A stretch of 64,000 bases of DNA, from positions 1,604,052 through 1,668,051 of the forward strand of contig NZ_KB900536.1 of assembly GCF_000378965.1 (NCBI RefSeq), in the 5' to 3' direction. The translations under genes and the position numbers were made by a program. The notes beneath the pieces were generated by a model. The model was not told where the DNA came from and did not search any database. It saw only the letters and a program-made list of their open reading frames with translations. Positions 26,150-38,694 of the stretch are shown in pieces. Each line of letters starts with the position of its first letter. Position 1 is the first letter of the stretch. Source of the stretch: Thioalkalivibrio thiocyanodenitrificans ARhD 1. GTDB lineage: Bacteria; Pseudomonadota; Gammaproteobacteria; Ectothiorhodospirales; Ectothiorhodospiraceae.

Positions 26150-27979
26150 TCAGATCAGAAGGAAGAGAAGACCCAGGGCGGCAACGGCCGCCACCGCGAC
26201 CAGGATCATCATCTGAAGGCGGCGCTGGCGCCGGCGCTCTTCCTCCCACTGCCGGATAATGGGATCCCCGCTGCTGTCGCGCACAGGCCCGGCACCATTG
26301 CCCCCGATGGCCGGTTCGGCGCTGACACCATCCGGCTCGACACGCGGTTCCGGCGCCTCCGCGTCGTCGAATCCTTCGGCTGTGGACTCCAACACCGGGA
26401 CGTCGGCCGCTGCATCCGTGGCCGGACTGTCACCCGATTCCTCGACCGGTGGCTGTTCATCCGTTGGCAACTCTTCGAGGTCCGCGTCCTCCGGTTCCTC
26501 GGGGACCGGAGGCGGAGCAGCGGCACGCTCCCGCAGCTCGCGCCTCGCATCGGCCAGTTCCTGCATGAGCGCCCGCAACTCCTCCTCCGCTGCCACCCGG
26601 GCCCCTTCGCTGCGTTCCATCCTGGCCGCTATCTCCACCATCTCGTCCTCGAGCTGCAACTGGTTGAGTTCGGCATTCTCCGCGCGCACCCGAAGGGTCT
26701 CGAGCGCATCCTCATCGGGGATCTGCGCCTCAAGCGCCTCGGCACGCTCCCGCATACCGGCCAACTCGGCCTCCAGGTCACGCAGGCGTTCCCGCTCCGT
26801 TTCCAGTTCCCGCGCCAGGTCTTCTTCCCGGCCGGCCGCACCGCCCGGGATCTCGCTCCCCGCACGCTTGAGCGCCTGTTCCGCCTCACGGGCCCGAGCC
26901 TGCCATTCGGAGAGTTCCTGTTCGGTGCCGGCCAGCCGGGCGACCCGCTCCGACTCGTCCCCGTCAAGAGCCTGCAACCGGGCCTGTAACTCCACCACCT
27001 TGCCGCGTTCCAGTCCCAGCGCCTGCTCTACCGCCTGGTGTCCGGCACGGGTCGATTCCAGTTCACGGCGTAACGAACCCGCCTCTTCGCGTGCACGCTC
27101 GTGCTCCGAGAGCACGCTCTGCAAGCGTGCCTCCAGATCGTCTGCCCGGCCCGAGGCCTCGCTGGCCGCCTCCCGGGCAGCCGTCAACCCGGCCTCCAGA
27201 TCCCCGGTTTCGGCGCGCAGGCGCTCCAGTTCGGACCGCTCTGCCGCCAGCTGGTCCTCCAGTTCGCGAATGCGGTCCGACACCCGTTTCTCGTCCACGC
27301 TCTGCTGGCGCAGGATGAGTTCCCTGCGCAGCCGGTCCCGTTCTTCCTGGGATTCGCGCAGCTGCTCGCGCATGGCATTGAGCGTCTGCTCCCATTCCTC
27401 GGAGGCCGAGAGCGACGAGGCCGCGGCCCGCTGCGCCTCCTCCTGCCAGCTCTGGAGCTGCTTTTTCATATCCAGCAGGGTTGCCTCCAGTTCGGAGACG
27501 CGCTCACGAAGACGCCCCGGCTCGGCCGGATCCCCGCCCGCCGGCGAAGCATCATCGGGGGGTTGGCCGCGCCGCGGGTCCACATGGCGGCGCGCGACTT
27601 CCAGGATATCGTCCGCGTTGAAGGGCTTCTGAACCACGCCGCTTGCGCCGGCGGACATGGCCCGTTCACGCGTGCCCTCGCTGTCTTCGTTGCCGGTGAT
27701 CAGCACAATGGGCATCTCACGAACCCTCGGATCACCCGATTCGCGAATACGCCGGATCAGCCCGTAGCCGTCCAGGCGGGGCATGGACAGGTCCGTATAC
27801 ACACAGCATACGGCCGGATCCTCCAGAATCCGGGACCAACCCTCCTCCCCGTCGGCGGCCTCCACCACCCCGTAGACCTTTGCCAGGATCTTCTTCAGAG
27901 CCTGCCGCATCACCCTCGAGTCATCCACGACGAGGATGGTCAAGCCAGGTTCCGGGATCGTGTCCTGATCAGCCCCCAT
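26150..27979 (-). CDS. Response regulator with long coiled coil and C-terminal membrane tail
   Basis: A 609-residue protein with unusual architecture. Residues 12-135 are a receiver domain: acidic pair Asp19/Asp20 (LVVDDSRVM), phosphoacceptor Asp63 (CVYTDLSMP), Thr95 region (VLITGN) and Lys118 (VVQKPF). Residues about 160-500 form an almost unbroken Glu/Arg/Leu-rich coiled coil, then an acidic low-complexity stretch. A single hydrophobic segment (about 590-608, MMILVAVAAVAALGLLFLLI) ends the protein, so it should be tail-anchored with receiver and coil in the cytoplasm. No DNA-binding or enzymatic output domain is visible. No partner kinase is adjacent. A scaffold or polarity role is speculative. 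Confidence 0.85.
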   Translation of the reverse strand: MGADQDTIPEPGLTILVVDDSRVMRQALKKILAKVYGVVEAADGEEGWSRILEDPAVCCVYTDLSMPRLDGYGLIRRIRESGDPRVREMPIVLITGNEDSEGTRERAMSAGASGVVQKPFNADDILEVARRHVDPRRGQPPDDASPAGGDPAEPGRLRERVSELEATLLDMKKQLQSWQEEAQRAAASSLSASEEWEQTLNAMREQLRESQEERDRLRRELILRQQSVDEKRVSDRIRELEDQLAAERSELERLRAETGDLEAGLTAAREAASEASGRADDLEARLQSVLSEHERAREEAGSLRRELESTRAGHQAVEQALGLERGKVVELQARLQALDGDESERVARLAGTEQELSEWQARAREAEQALKRAGSEIPGGAAGREEDLARELETERERLRDLEAELAGMRERAEALEAQIPDEDALETLRVRAENAELNQLQLEDEMVEIAARMERSEGARVAAEEELRALMQELADARRELRERAAAPPPVPEEPEDADLEELPTDEQPPVEESGDSPATDAAADVPVLESTAEGFDDAEAPEPRVEPDGVSAEPAIGGNGAGPVRDSSGDPIIRQWEEERRRQRRLQMMILVAVAAVAALGLLFLLI

Positions 27980-28098
27980 TCGCCCGAAGCCCCCTCAAGC
28001 TTGCCTGATGGGCGGATGCCCAGTGGCCGAGTGTACCGCCTCAAGGCCCCCCGACCCAACGCGGGCTTGATTCGGCCGTCCCGCGACAGTACGGTCTT

Positions 28099-28461
28099 GT
28101 GACCTTCCTCACGGTCAAGGGGCTCCAACCGGACATGTTTGCACGCATCAACCAGGCCTTGGGGCCGATGCGCATCGCCATGGGCGTGATCTCCGTGATC
28201 ACCGCCATCCTGATGCCCGCGCCCCACACACCGCCGGACTATGAAAGCTGGCGAATCATATCCACCGCCGTGGCGCCGGCCATCGTGCCCATCCTGCTGA
28301 CCCTGTATCTGCTGGACATCCTCATGTCGAGCCTGTATGCCCGGGAGCCCCGCAACACTCGAGGGCGGCACTTCGGTTTCATCATCCTTACGGACGTGGT
28401 GTTCATCGCCCTGCTCCTGGCCGTGTGGATGCCCATTATCCTGGCGCTGGCCGAACTATGA
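28099..28461 (+). CDS. Small uncharacterised membrane protein (three segments)
   Basis: A 120-residue protein with three predicted membrane helices (about residues 24-41, 55-75 and 92-115). No recognisable family. Starts are possible at GTG 28099 and ATG 28135 (MFARINQALG); the longer is listed. Its stop overlaps the start of the downstream short-chain dehydrogenase by 4 bases (ATGA), so the two are probably co-translated. It diverges from the response regulator gene. Confidence 0.65.
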   Translation: MTFLTVKGLQPDMFARINQALGPMRIAMGVISVITAILMPAPHTPPDYESWRIISTAVAPAIVPILLTLYLLDILMSSLYAREPRNTRGRHFGFIILTDVVFIALLLAVWMPIILALAEL

Positions 28462-29159
28462 CCCATACCGTCGTCATCACCGGCGCCAACCGCGGCATCG
28501 GACTGGAGTTTGCCCGGCAGTATGCCGCCGAGGGCTGGCGCGTCTATGCGGGATGCCGTCAACCCGAGCGGGCCGGCGATCTCAACCGGCTGGCCGCGGG
28601 GAGCAACGGGCGGGTCAGCGTGCATCCGCTGGATGTGACGAAATCCGCGCATATCCGGGCGCTCGCCGCGGTGCTGGGCGAGACCCCCCTGGACCTGCTG
28701 CTCAACAACGCGGGCAGCTACGGGCCGGACGGGGTGCGTTTTGGCCGCAACACCGACGAGGAGGCGTGGGTCGACAACTTCCGCACCAACGTGATCGGCC
28801 CCATGAAGATGATGGAAGCCCTGGCGGACAACGTGGCGGCGAGCGAACTGCGGCTGATTGCCTCGCTGAGCAGCAAGATGGGCAGCATGGCGGACAACGG
28901 CTCGGGCGGAGCGTACATCTACCGCAGCGGCAAGGCGGCGCTCAACGCGGTCATGAAGAGCGCCGCCATCGACCTCGCGCCCAGGGGTATCACCGCCGTG
29001 GTACTGCATCCGGGCTGGGTGCGCACCGCCATGGGCGGACCCCACGGCGAGATCGACGCCGAGACCTCCGCCCGTCGCATGCGTGAACTTCTGGCAAGGG
29101 TGGCACCGGACGACGCCGGAAGTTTCTTTGACATCGACGGCAGCATCATCCCCTGGTAA
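28458..29159 (+). CDS. Short-chain dehydrogenase/reductase
   Basis: A 233-residue Rossmann-fold oxidoreductase. The cofactor motif is TGANRGIG near the N-terminus, followed by NNAGSYG, a catalytic Ser in ASLSSKMGS, and the active-site YRSGK (YxxxK). It resembles the C-factor/sniffer-like group of NAD(P)H-dependent reductases. The substrate is unknown. The ATG at 28458 overlaps the stop of the upstream membrane protein gene. It converges on the FadL-type gene with a 41-bp gap. Confidence 0.88.
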   Translation: MTHTVVITGANRGIGLEFARQYAAEGWRVYAGCRQPERAGDLNRLAAGSNGRVSVHPLDVTKSAHIRALAAVLGETPLDLLLNNAGSYGPDGVRFGRNTDEEAWVDNFRTNVIGPMKMMEALADNVAASELRLIASLSSKMGSMADNGSGGAYIYRSGKAALNAVMKSAAIDLAPRGITAVVLHPGWVRTAMGGPHGEIDAETSARRMRELLARVAPDDAGSFFDIDGSIIPW

Positions 29160-29200
29160 CCGGCGCCGGTGGCCGTGTTCCCGCCGCGCCGCCGCAACCG

Positions 29201-30487
29201 TTACCGGTAGACGAGCATCATGTGGAAAGCGAGGACCTCGTGTACGGCCACCGCATCCGGCCCGAAGGGCAGCTCAGGATTGGTGAAACGGACCTTCTCG
29301 CGCCCGACGTACTCCAGACCGCCGTCGATCCGCCAACGGCCCGCAAGCCGATAACCGAGGCCGAGGGTGTAGGTGTGCCGCGCGATGGCAGCCAGCAGGG
29401 GGTTCATGTGCTGCTCGGGGACCGGGTTGCGCCCGTAGTTGTAGCCGGCCCGGAGAATCAGCTTGTCGGACCAGTCGTAGGCCATGCCCAGCGCGATCAC
29501 ATACTGGTCCCGCCAGTTCATGTCGGACTCCGCCGCGAGGACCGGGGGAGCGTCGGGATCGTCCGGCGCGGCCGCCGTCAGCGTGGTGCGCTTGACGGCC
29601 TTCGACCAGTCCAGCCAGTTCAGCTCCGCGGCGGTGAGCAACCGCGGGGTGGGCCGGAAGGCGACACCCACGCCCAGTTCCCGAGGCAGATCGGTCCCCG
29701 TCGCGCGCACGTCCCGATAGGTCACCTTGCCCAGACCCAGGGCGCTGAAATCCGAGGTGAGCGTGCCGCCGTTCATGGACAGGTCCACACCGGACGTGTA
29801 GGCGAGCCCCAGCGAGACCCGCTCCGAGGGCGTGATCATGGCGCCCAGCTTGAACCCCGGTGTCAGCACGTCCATGTCGCGCAGCGCATAGCCGAAGAAG
29901 CCCTCCTCCGGCGCGCCCCCCTCATGCACCGAGGTGTCGGGAAAGATCCGCTGGTTCAGGTCGGCGTAGAAGAGCGAAACGCTGCCGCCCAGCGCCACCG
30001 TCGGGGTGGCCTGCCAGGCGAGCCCGGTGGTCAGTTTCGCGATGCGGAAGGCGGCCGAGAGCTCGTCCTCCGTACCGAAGGCGGTGGTGAGATTGCGGAA
30101 ATCGTTGCCCGCGCCCCCCTGGGCAAACAGCCCGATACCCACGGTCACGGGACGATCAGGCAGACGGCGGGCATATCCCAGGCTGCCCAGCAGGATGTTG
30201 CGATTGGAGACCTCCGCATCGTTGCCGAAGCCGTCCCGGTGGCGCACATCCAGGGCATGGGCCACGGTGTGATGCATGTCCATCTGCCGGTCGGCGATCC
30301 GCATCAGGCCGGCGGGGTTGGTGTTGAGGGCGCTGGTGTCGCGGGCCACCGCCAGGTCGGCCCCGCCCATGGTGATGGACTCCGCGCCGAAACCGATCAG
30401 GTTCAGACCGTTATTCGCCGCGACCGGAGTCGCCAGGCACAGCACAAGGGTGGCCGCAACGACGGCCGGGATCGGGCGCCTCGTCAT
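29201..30487 (-). CDS. FadL/OmpP1/TodX-family outer membrane transporter
   Basis: A 428-residue beta-barrel protein with a signal peptide ending near PVAA-NN. Typical family text follows: NGLNLIGFGAESITMGGADLAVA and LNTNPAGLMRI at the N-terminus, whose plug region opens a hydrophobic channel, and a C-terminal strand ending in Tyr-Arg. Family members take long-chain fatty acids or hydrophobic aromatic compounds across the outer membrane. The start is the ATG at 30485-30487. No fatty-acid degradation genes are adjacent, so the substrate is open. Confidence 0.9.
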   Translation of the reverse strand: MTRRPIPAVVAATLVLCLATPVAANNGLNLIGFGAESITMGGADLAVARDTSALNTNPAGLMRIADRQMDMHHTVAHALDVRHRDGFGNDAEVSNRNILLGSLGYARRLPDRPVTVGIGLFAQGGAGNDFRNLTTAFGTEDELSAAFRIAKLTTGLAWQATPTVALGGSVSLFYADLNQRIFPDTSVHEGGAPEEGFFGYALRDMDVLTPGFKLGAMITPSERVSLGLAYTSGVDLSMNGGTLTSDFSALGLGKVTYRDVRATGTDLPRELGVGVAFRPTPRLLTAAELNWLDWSKAVKRTTLTAAAPDDPDAPPVLAAESDMNWRDQYVIALGMAYDWSDKLILRAGYNYGRNPVPEQHMNPLLAAIARHTYTLGLGYRLAGRWRIDGGLEYVGREKVRFTNPELPFGPDAVAVHEVLAFHMMLVYR

Positions 30488-30618
30488 CGGGGGATTCGCC
30501 TGTAATTGATGGAAAGGGATGGACCGCGGGCATTATTGTCGGTTTTTCTTACAGGATCCAGCCCGCATACTCACCACCGTTCACAGTGAAGGCATCGGGA
30601 TGCCGCCTTGACGGGGTG

Positions 30619-30663
30619 CACCGGGCGAAGGGCAACGCATCGCCCGGGGGACCGGGCTCGTAC
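30619..30663. repeat. Partial REP-like element
   Basis: Contains GGGCGAAG and ATCGCCCGGGGGACCGGGCTCGTAC, close to the right half of the GTAGGAGCCC...GGGCTCCTAC elements found at 37517-37675 and 42887-43192. It lies in the 219-bp gap between the FadL-type gene and the GNAT-nitrilase gene. Confidence 0.65.
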
Positions 30664-30675
30664 GGAATCAAACAC

Positions 30676-30724
30676 GGACCTTCATTCATCCTTCCCCCTT
30701 CATCCTTCATCCTTCCCCCTTCTT
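30676..30724. repeat. CCTTCAT heptad array containing the GNAT-nitrilase stop
   Basis: Seven units in phase (CATTCAT, CCTTCCC, CCTTCAT twice and variants). It is the reverse complement of the GGATGAA family at 23838-23879. The minus-strand TGA of the GNAT-nitrilase gene (30707-30709) is inside one unit, so its last residues (G-E-G-stop) are repeat-derived. Confidence 0.9.
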
Positions 30725-32272
30725 CCCCCCCACCCAACTCACCCGGTAGAGGTCCAGCCGCCGGTCGTGCAGGTTGCGTACGCTGCCATGCTCGCGCAGA
30801 TCCTTCAGATTGTGCAGATCCAGGTCCACGATGAGGGTCATCTCGGTGTTGGGGGTGGCCTCGGCGGCGATGCAGTCGTGGGGGAAGGAGAAATCCGAGG
30901 GGGTGAACACCGCCGCCTGGGCATACTGCATGTCCATGTTCTCCACCCGGGGCAGGTTGCCCACGCTGCCGGAGATGACCACGTAGCACTCGTTCTCGAT
31001 GGCGCGGGCCTGGGCGCAGCGGCGTACCCGCAGGTAGGCGTTCTTGGTGTCCGTCCAGAAGGGCACGAACAGGATCTGCAGGCCCTGATCGGCCATCAGC
31101 CTCGGCAGCTCCGGAAATTCCACGTCGTAGCAGATGAGGATGCCGATCTTGCCGAAATCGGTCTCGAACACCCGCACCTGATCGCCGCCCTGCATGCCCC
31201 AGTAGGACTGCTCGTCCGGGGTCGTATGCACCTTGTACTGCTTGTCCCAGGTGCCGTCGCGCCGGCACAGATAGGACACGTTGAGCAGGGCCTGGCCCTC
31301 GTATTCCGGCATGCTCCCGGCAATGATATTGACGTTGTAGGCCAGCGCCAGGCGCACCAGTTCCTGGCGGACAGGTTCGGTGTACTCCGCCAGGTGACGT
31401 ATGGCCTCGGCGGGGTTCTCCTGGTTGAACTGGACCATGAGCGGTCCGTTAAAGAACTCGGGGAAAAGAATCACGTCGGCCTGATAACCGGAGACCGCGT
31501 CGACGAAATACTCCAGCTGCTGGAAGAGGTCATCGAGGCTTGGCATCGGCCGCATCTGCCACTGCACGGCACCCACCCGCACCGTCTGCTTGGCGCCGCC
31601 GATCAGTTTCTCCTTCTCCTCGTAGTAGATGTTGATCCACTCGATGAGCGTGGCGTAGGCCCGGGACTCCGTGTCATCGGGCATGTAACCCGTGATGATC
31701 CGGCGCACGTGGAAATCGTTGGAGAGTTGGAAGGTCAGAATGGGATCATAGAGCTCCTTGTTCTTCACCTGCTCCACGTACTGCTGGGGCGTCATGCTTT
31801 GCCGGTACTCCGCGTAGCCGGGGATGCGCCCGCCGGCCACGATCCGGCGCAGGTTGAGCTTCTCGCACAGTTCCTTGCGGGCATCGTACAGCCGCCGGCC
31901 CAGGCGCATGCCCTGGTAGTCGGGATGGACGAAGACATCCACCCCGTAGAGCGTGTCGCCGTTCGGGTCGTGGGTGGTGAGATAACCATTTCCGGTGATG
32001 GCCTTGTAGTTGTGACGATCACCCCAGCGGTCGTAATCGACGATCATGCTGATGGCCGCGGCCACCAGCCGGCCGTTGTCCTCGATGCAGATCTGCCCCT
32101 CCGGAAAACGGGAGATCTGTGACTCGAACTGCTCCCGGCTCCACGACCCGTCCAGTACCCGGTAGACCTTCTCCATGATCTCGTGCACGGCCTCGTAGTC
32201 CTCGGGCCGGGTGTTACGAAGTTTCAGGCGGTGTTCGTCGGCCTGAACGGTGTCGTCGGTGTCATCGACCAT
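30707..32272 (-). CDS. GNAT acetyltransferase-nitrilase fusion protein
   Basis: A 521-residue two-domain protein. Residues about 15-200 are a GNAT fold (VDVFVHPDYQGMRLGRRLYDARK, given here by its core HPDYQGMRLGRRL, binds acetyl-CoA). Residues about 230-515 are a carbon-nitrogen hydrolase with the Glu-Lys-Cys triad: Glu in ILFPEFFNG, Lys in DKQYKVHTTPDE and Cys in ILICYDVEFPE. The combination is a known but unassigned family; it may acylate and hydrolyse an amide or ammonia-donor substrate. The ATG at 32270-32272 follows AGAGG at 7 nt; an in-frame TTG two codons earlier is less likely. The C-terminal residues come from a heptad array. Confidence 0.88.
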   Translation of the reverse strand: MVDDTDDTVQADEHRLKLRNTRPEDYEAVHEIMEKVYRVLDGSWSREQFESQISRFPEGQICIEDNGRLVAAAISMIVDYDRWGDRHNYKAITGNGYLTTHDPNGDTLYGVDVFVHPDYQGMRLGRRLYDARKELCEKLNLRRIVAGGRIPGYAEYRQSMTPQQYVEQVKNKELYDPILTFQLSNDFHVRRIITGYMPDDTESRAYATLIEWINIYYEEKEKLIGGAKQTVRVGAVQWQMRPMPSLDDLFQQLEYFVDAVSGYQADVILFPEFFNGPLMVQFNQENPAEAIRHLAEYTEPVRQELVRLALAYNVNIIAGSMPEYEGQALLNVSYLCRRDGTWDKQYKVHTTPDEQSYWGMQGGDQVRVFETDFGKIGILICYDVEFPELPRLMADQGLQILFVPFWTDTKNAYLRVRRCAQARAIENECYVVISGSVGNLPRVENMDMQYAQAAVFTPSDFSFPHDCIAAEATPNTEMTLIVDLDLHNLKDLREHGSVRNLHDRRLDLYRVSWVGGKKGEG

Positions 32273-32373
32273 GGGCAAACCTCTTGCGGGGGCGGGGACA
32301 GTTCAGCATGGTTGAAACAGGGATGAGAGGAGACGAGAAGCATGACCCCAGTCACGGGCCACCACGGCAACCG

Positions 32374-32450
32374 CATGGGCACGCTTCGCTTTGCCCATCC
32401 TACGGGATACAGTGCAGACCGTAGGATGGGTCAAGCGAAGCGGACCCATG
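32374..32450. repeat. REP-like inverted pair (GGATGGGCAAAGCG type)
   Basis: 32374-32405 (CATGGGCACGCTTCGCTTTG and following) and 32421-32450 (GTAGGATGGGTCAAGCGAAG and following) form an imperfect inverted repeat with a 15-nt middle. The same sequence family flanks the IS110 element at 54780-54885 and 56170-56252. Confidence 0.85.
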
Positions 32451-32460
32451 CCGACCGGAT

Positions 32461-32512
32461 AGTGACGAGTGACGACATCAGAACTGCGCTGCCATTTGTC
32501 ACTCGTCACTGA
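32461..32512. repeat. Small heptad element: AGTGACG arms
   Basis: The left arm AGTGACG AGTGACG (32461-32474) and opposed right arm GTCACTCGTCACT (about 32498-32510) flank a 23-nt spacer. It directly follows the REP-like pair in the 379-bp gap between metH and the GNAT-nitrilase gene. Confidence 0.8.
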
Positions 32513-32573
32513 CGCATCGACCATCAATGTCTCGCCGGGCGGGTTGCCATGCTCTCAGCATAGCACTGCGACG

Positions 32574-32648
32574 GAGAGGGGTGAGGGGTGAGGGGGAAGG
32601 CGCAGGTACGCTTCACGCCTCACGCCTCACGCCTCACGCCTCACTCAC
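32574..32648. repeat. Heptad element: GTGAGGG and CACGCCT arms at the metH stop
   Basis: The left arm 32574-32603 (GTGAGGG twice, GGAAGGC) and the opposed right arm 32614-32648 (CACGCCT four times, CACTCAC) are separated by about 10 nt. The right arm ends 3 nt before the metH stop codon at 32652. Confidence 0.93.
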
Positions 32649-32651
32649 CAA

Positions 32652-36404
<3,753 letters not shown>

Positions 36405-36664
36405 GGGGTCTGGAACCGTAGGTTGCAAGCGGATAAGCCGCCTATTTTAGCATGGCAGCCCGATTCACCCCCGGTGCACCCCCCCGCGAGCGAGCCGCCA
36501 AGCGGCTCCCGCCAGACTTGACACGGGTCGGCATCGGGCGGATATCACCCCGCAATGCAGTGGTCCAGGAGCCCTTGATCAAGAGGGACCATGGATGTCC
36601 GTATCGCCGGTCCGGGACACGGCTCCCTTGTATCCTGAATCCCGGTTCCCGAATACTGTTCCCC

Positions 36665-37372
36665 ATGCGCACCGACACCGCCCCCCTGCATTTCTATGTG
36701 ACGCCGCCCGAGCCCTGCCCGTACCTGGCGGACCGGCAGATGGTGAGCGCCTTTGCCGATCCCAGGGCTCCGATGAATGCAGGACTCTATGGCCGCCTGG
36801 CGCAGGTGGGCTTTCGCCGCAGCGGCCGGCACGTGTATCGTCATCAATGTCCCCATTGCCGGGCCTGCGTGCCGGTTCGCGTGCCCGTGGAGGCCTTCGA
36901 ACCCAACCGCGCCCAGCGCCGCGTATGGCGTCGCAATACAGACCTGGAAATGAACTGTATCAAGCCCGCCCCCCGGGAGGAGCACTTCGAACTCTACCGC
37001 CGCTATGTGAATACCCGTCATCCGGGCGGCGGCATGGACGACCCCTCTCCCACGGACTACTGGCGCTTCATCGACTCGGATTGGTCGGACACGGACCTGG
37101 TGGAGTTTCGCCTGCACGGGCGGCTCGTGTGCGTGGTGGTGTGCGACCGGCTGCCGGATGGCCTGTCCGCCGTCTACACGTTTTTCGACCCGGCGGATGC
37201 CGCGCGCAGCCCCGGCACCCACGCCATCCTGTGGCAGATTGCCGAGGCCCGCCGCCTGGGGCTACCCTACGTGTACCTGGGCTACTGGATCGCGCAAAGC
37301 CCCAAGATGGCATACAAGACCGCCTTCCGCCCGGTGGAGGGGCTGCGGGACGGGGTTTGGGGGGTGTTGTGA
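36665..37372 (+). CDS. bpt: Aspartate/glutamate leucyltransferase (Bpt/ATE family)
   Basis: A 235-residue aminoacyl-tRNA-protein transferase. It attaches leucine from leucyl-tRNA to N-terminal Asp or Glu and so marks proteins for ClpS/ClpAP degradation. Family signatures are the N-terminal cysteines EPCPYLADRQ and HQCPHCRACVPVRV, and the C-terminal YLGYWIAQSPKMAYK. The length fits (about 235-250). The start is the ATG at 36665; the open upstream codons overlap the metH leader. Often bpt lies next to aat or clpS, which are not seen here. Confidence 0.92.
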   Translation: MRTDTAPLHFYVTPPEPCPYLADRQMVSAFADPRAPMNAGLYGRLAQVGFRRSGRHVYRHQCPHCRACVPVRVPVEAFEPNRAQRRVWRRNTDLEMNCIKPAPREEHFELYRRYVNTRHPGGGMDDPSPTDYWRFIDSDWSDTDLVEFRLHGRLVCVVVCDRLPDGLSAVYTFFDPADAARSPGTHAILWQIAEARRLGLPYVYLGYWIAQSPKMAYKTAFRPVEGLRDGVWGVL

Positions 37373-37516
37373 AAGGCAGCGAGCGGGATGAACAGGGTCA
37401 GGACAGAACTTCCGGAAGGTTGCCCACCGGCGGCAGCATCTTTCCTGGCTCCTCGACGTTCCCGGTGGATTCGATCATCACAATGGGCATCTGCGCGATA
37501 ACCCCACCCCGCGTGT

Positions 37517-37586
37517 GTAGGAGCCCGGTCCTCCGGGCGAATGGGGTTTGGTTCGGGCAGGATCGCCCAGGGGACTGGGCTCCTAC
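37517..37586. repeat. REP-like inverted pair 1
   Basis: GTAGGAGCCCGGTCCTCCGG at the left and ATCGCCCAGG with GGGCTCCTAC at the right form an inverted pair with short internal hairpins, typical of REP doublets. A second pair follows 24 bp later. Confidence 0.9.
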
Positions 37587-37610
37587 GGGGTTTGTGACAC
37601 CACCGGCCCT

Positions 37611-37675
37611 GTAGGAGCCCACACCCGTGGGCGATGGGCCAAGCTCCGGCATCGCCCGGAGGACCGGGCTCCTAC
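37611..37675. repeat. REP-like inverted pair 2
   Basis: GTAGGAGCCCACACCCGTGG at the left and CATCGCCCGG with GGGCTCCTAC at the right. The same family occurs as partial or tandem copies at 30619-30663 and 42887-43192. Confidence 0.9.
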
Positions 37676-37733
37676 ACGCGGCCTTGATCCCGCCCGTCCC
37701 GTCCATGGGCATGGTTCTGATTGACGCAGCCCG

Positions 37734-38498
37734 CTAACCCGCGAGCGACTCCAGGGCCCGGGCGTGCAGCGCCGGGGTGGCGGCGGCAAGCACGCTGGTG
37801 GTGTCGAGGGTCAGTGCGCGGCCTTCCAGGTCCGTAAAAACCCCGCCGGCCTCCCGCACGATCACCGCGAGGGCGGCGATGTCCAGGATGTTCACGTCGG
37901 ATTCGATCACCAGATCGATGCGCCCGGACGCCAGCAGGTGGTAGTGGTAGAAGTCCCCGTAACCCCGGGTGCGGTTCACCTGGCGCACGATCCGTGCGAG
38001 CCCGTCCCAGCCCTGGCCCGCGGCAAGCGTCTGGATATTGCCCACCGACAGGGTGGCGTCGGCAAACGCCTCCACCCCGCTCACACGCACCGGCTTGCCG
38101 GAGAGGAAGGCGCCCTGGCCTTTCTCTCCATACGCCATCTCCTCGAACTCCGGCGCGTTGGACACCCCCAACACCAGTTCCTCGTTGTGCATGAGCCCGA
38201 TCTGGGTGGAAAAGAAGGGGTACTGACGCACGAAACTCTTGGTGCCGTCGATGGGGTCGATCAGCCAGGTGTAGGGGGCGCTCCCGCCGGAATGGCCGGT
38301 CTCCTCGCCATAGAAACCATGCGCCGGAAATGCCCCGGAGATGACGCCCCTGATGGTCTTCTCGGTCTCCACGTCGGCGATGGTCACCGGGCTCCGGTCC
38401 TCCTTGAGTTCCACCGGGATCTCCTGGCGGTAGTAGCGCTGAATGACCTTCTGGGCGGCCAGGGCGGCCTCGATGGCGGTCTGAAGAAAAGGGCTCAT
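37734..38498 (-). CDS. Inositol-monophosphatase-family enzyme, possibly histidinol phosphatase
   Basis: A 254-residue Mg2+-dependent phosphatase of the IMPase superfamily. Metal ligands appear in YGEETG, LIDPIDGTKSFVR and the late motif SDVNILDIAALAVIVREAGG (core ILDIAALA). The variant DPIDGTKSF is common in HisN-type histidinol phosphatases, so histidine synthesis is the leading guess, but CysQ-like activity is also possible. The ATG at 38496-38498 begins the family sequence; upstream codons do not. It is a different subgroup from the IMPase homologue at 10434-11285. Confidence 0.8.
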   Translation of the reverse strand: MSPFLQTAIEAALAAQKVIQRYYRQEIPVELKEDRSPVTIADVETEKTIRGVISGAFPAHGFYGEETGHSGGSAPYTWLIDPIDGTKSFVRQYPFFSTQIGLMHNEELVLGVSNAPEFEEMAYGEKGQGAFLSGKPVRVSGVEAFADATLSVGNIQTLAAGQGWDGLARIVRQVNRTRGYGDFYHYHLLASGRIDLVIESDVNILDIAALAVIVREAGGVFTDLEGRALTLDTTSVLAAATPALHARALESLAG

Positions 38499-38694
38499 GA
38501 ATCGTGTTCCGGATACGGATGTCTGTCGTGGAAAGGCCGCACAGATTAACATGGGCGGCACCGGCTCACATCCCGTGATACGCTCCGGCGCCTTGTCATG
38601 GACCGGCTGTCCTCACGGGAACCGGCAGGCAGAACGGCGCTGCGCGCGTGTTGTCCAATCCTTCGTACCGGTTGCTTCAGCGAGGTTCGCAGCA

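Larger units (their letters stand above)
32273..32651. other. 379-bp gap between the metH stop and the GNAT-nitrilase start
   Basis: Filled by three repeat elements (32374-32450, 32461-32512, 32574-32648). No gene was seen. The promoter of the GNAT-nitrilase gene should lie near its upstream edge, but I could not place it. Confidence 0.55.
37373..37733. other. 361-bp gap between bpt and the convergent IMPase-family gene
   Basis: It holds two REP-like inverted pairs (37517-37586 and 37611-37675). The remaining 140 bases next to bpt show no gene or repeat. Confidence 0.6.

Noticed and set aside
36405-36664. Cobalamin or SAM riboswitch upstream of metH
   Set aside because: I searched the 260-bp gap by eye for a B12-box-like or SAM-aptamer core and saw none. 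A covariance-model search would settle it.
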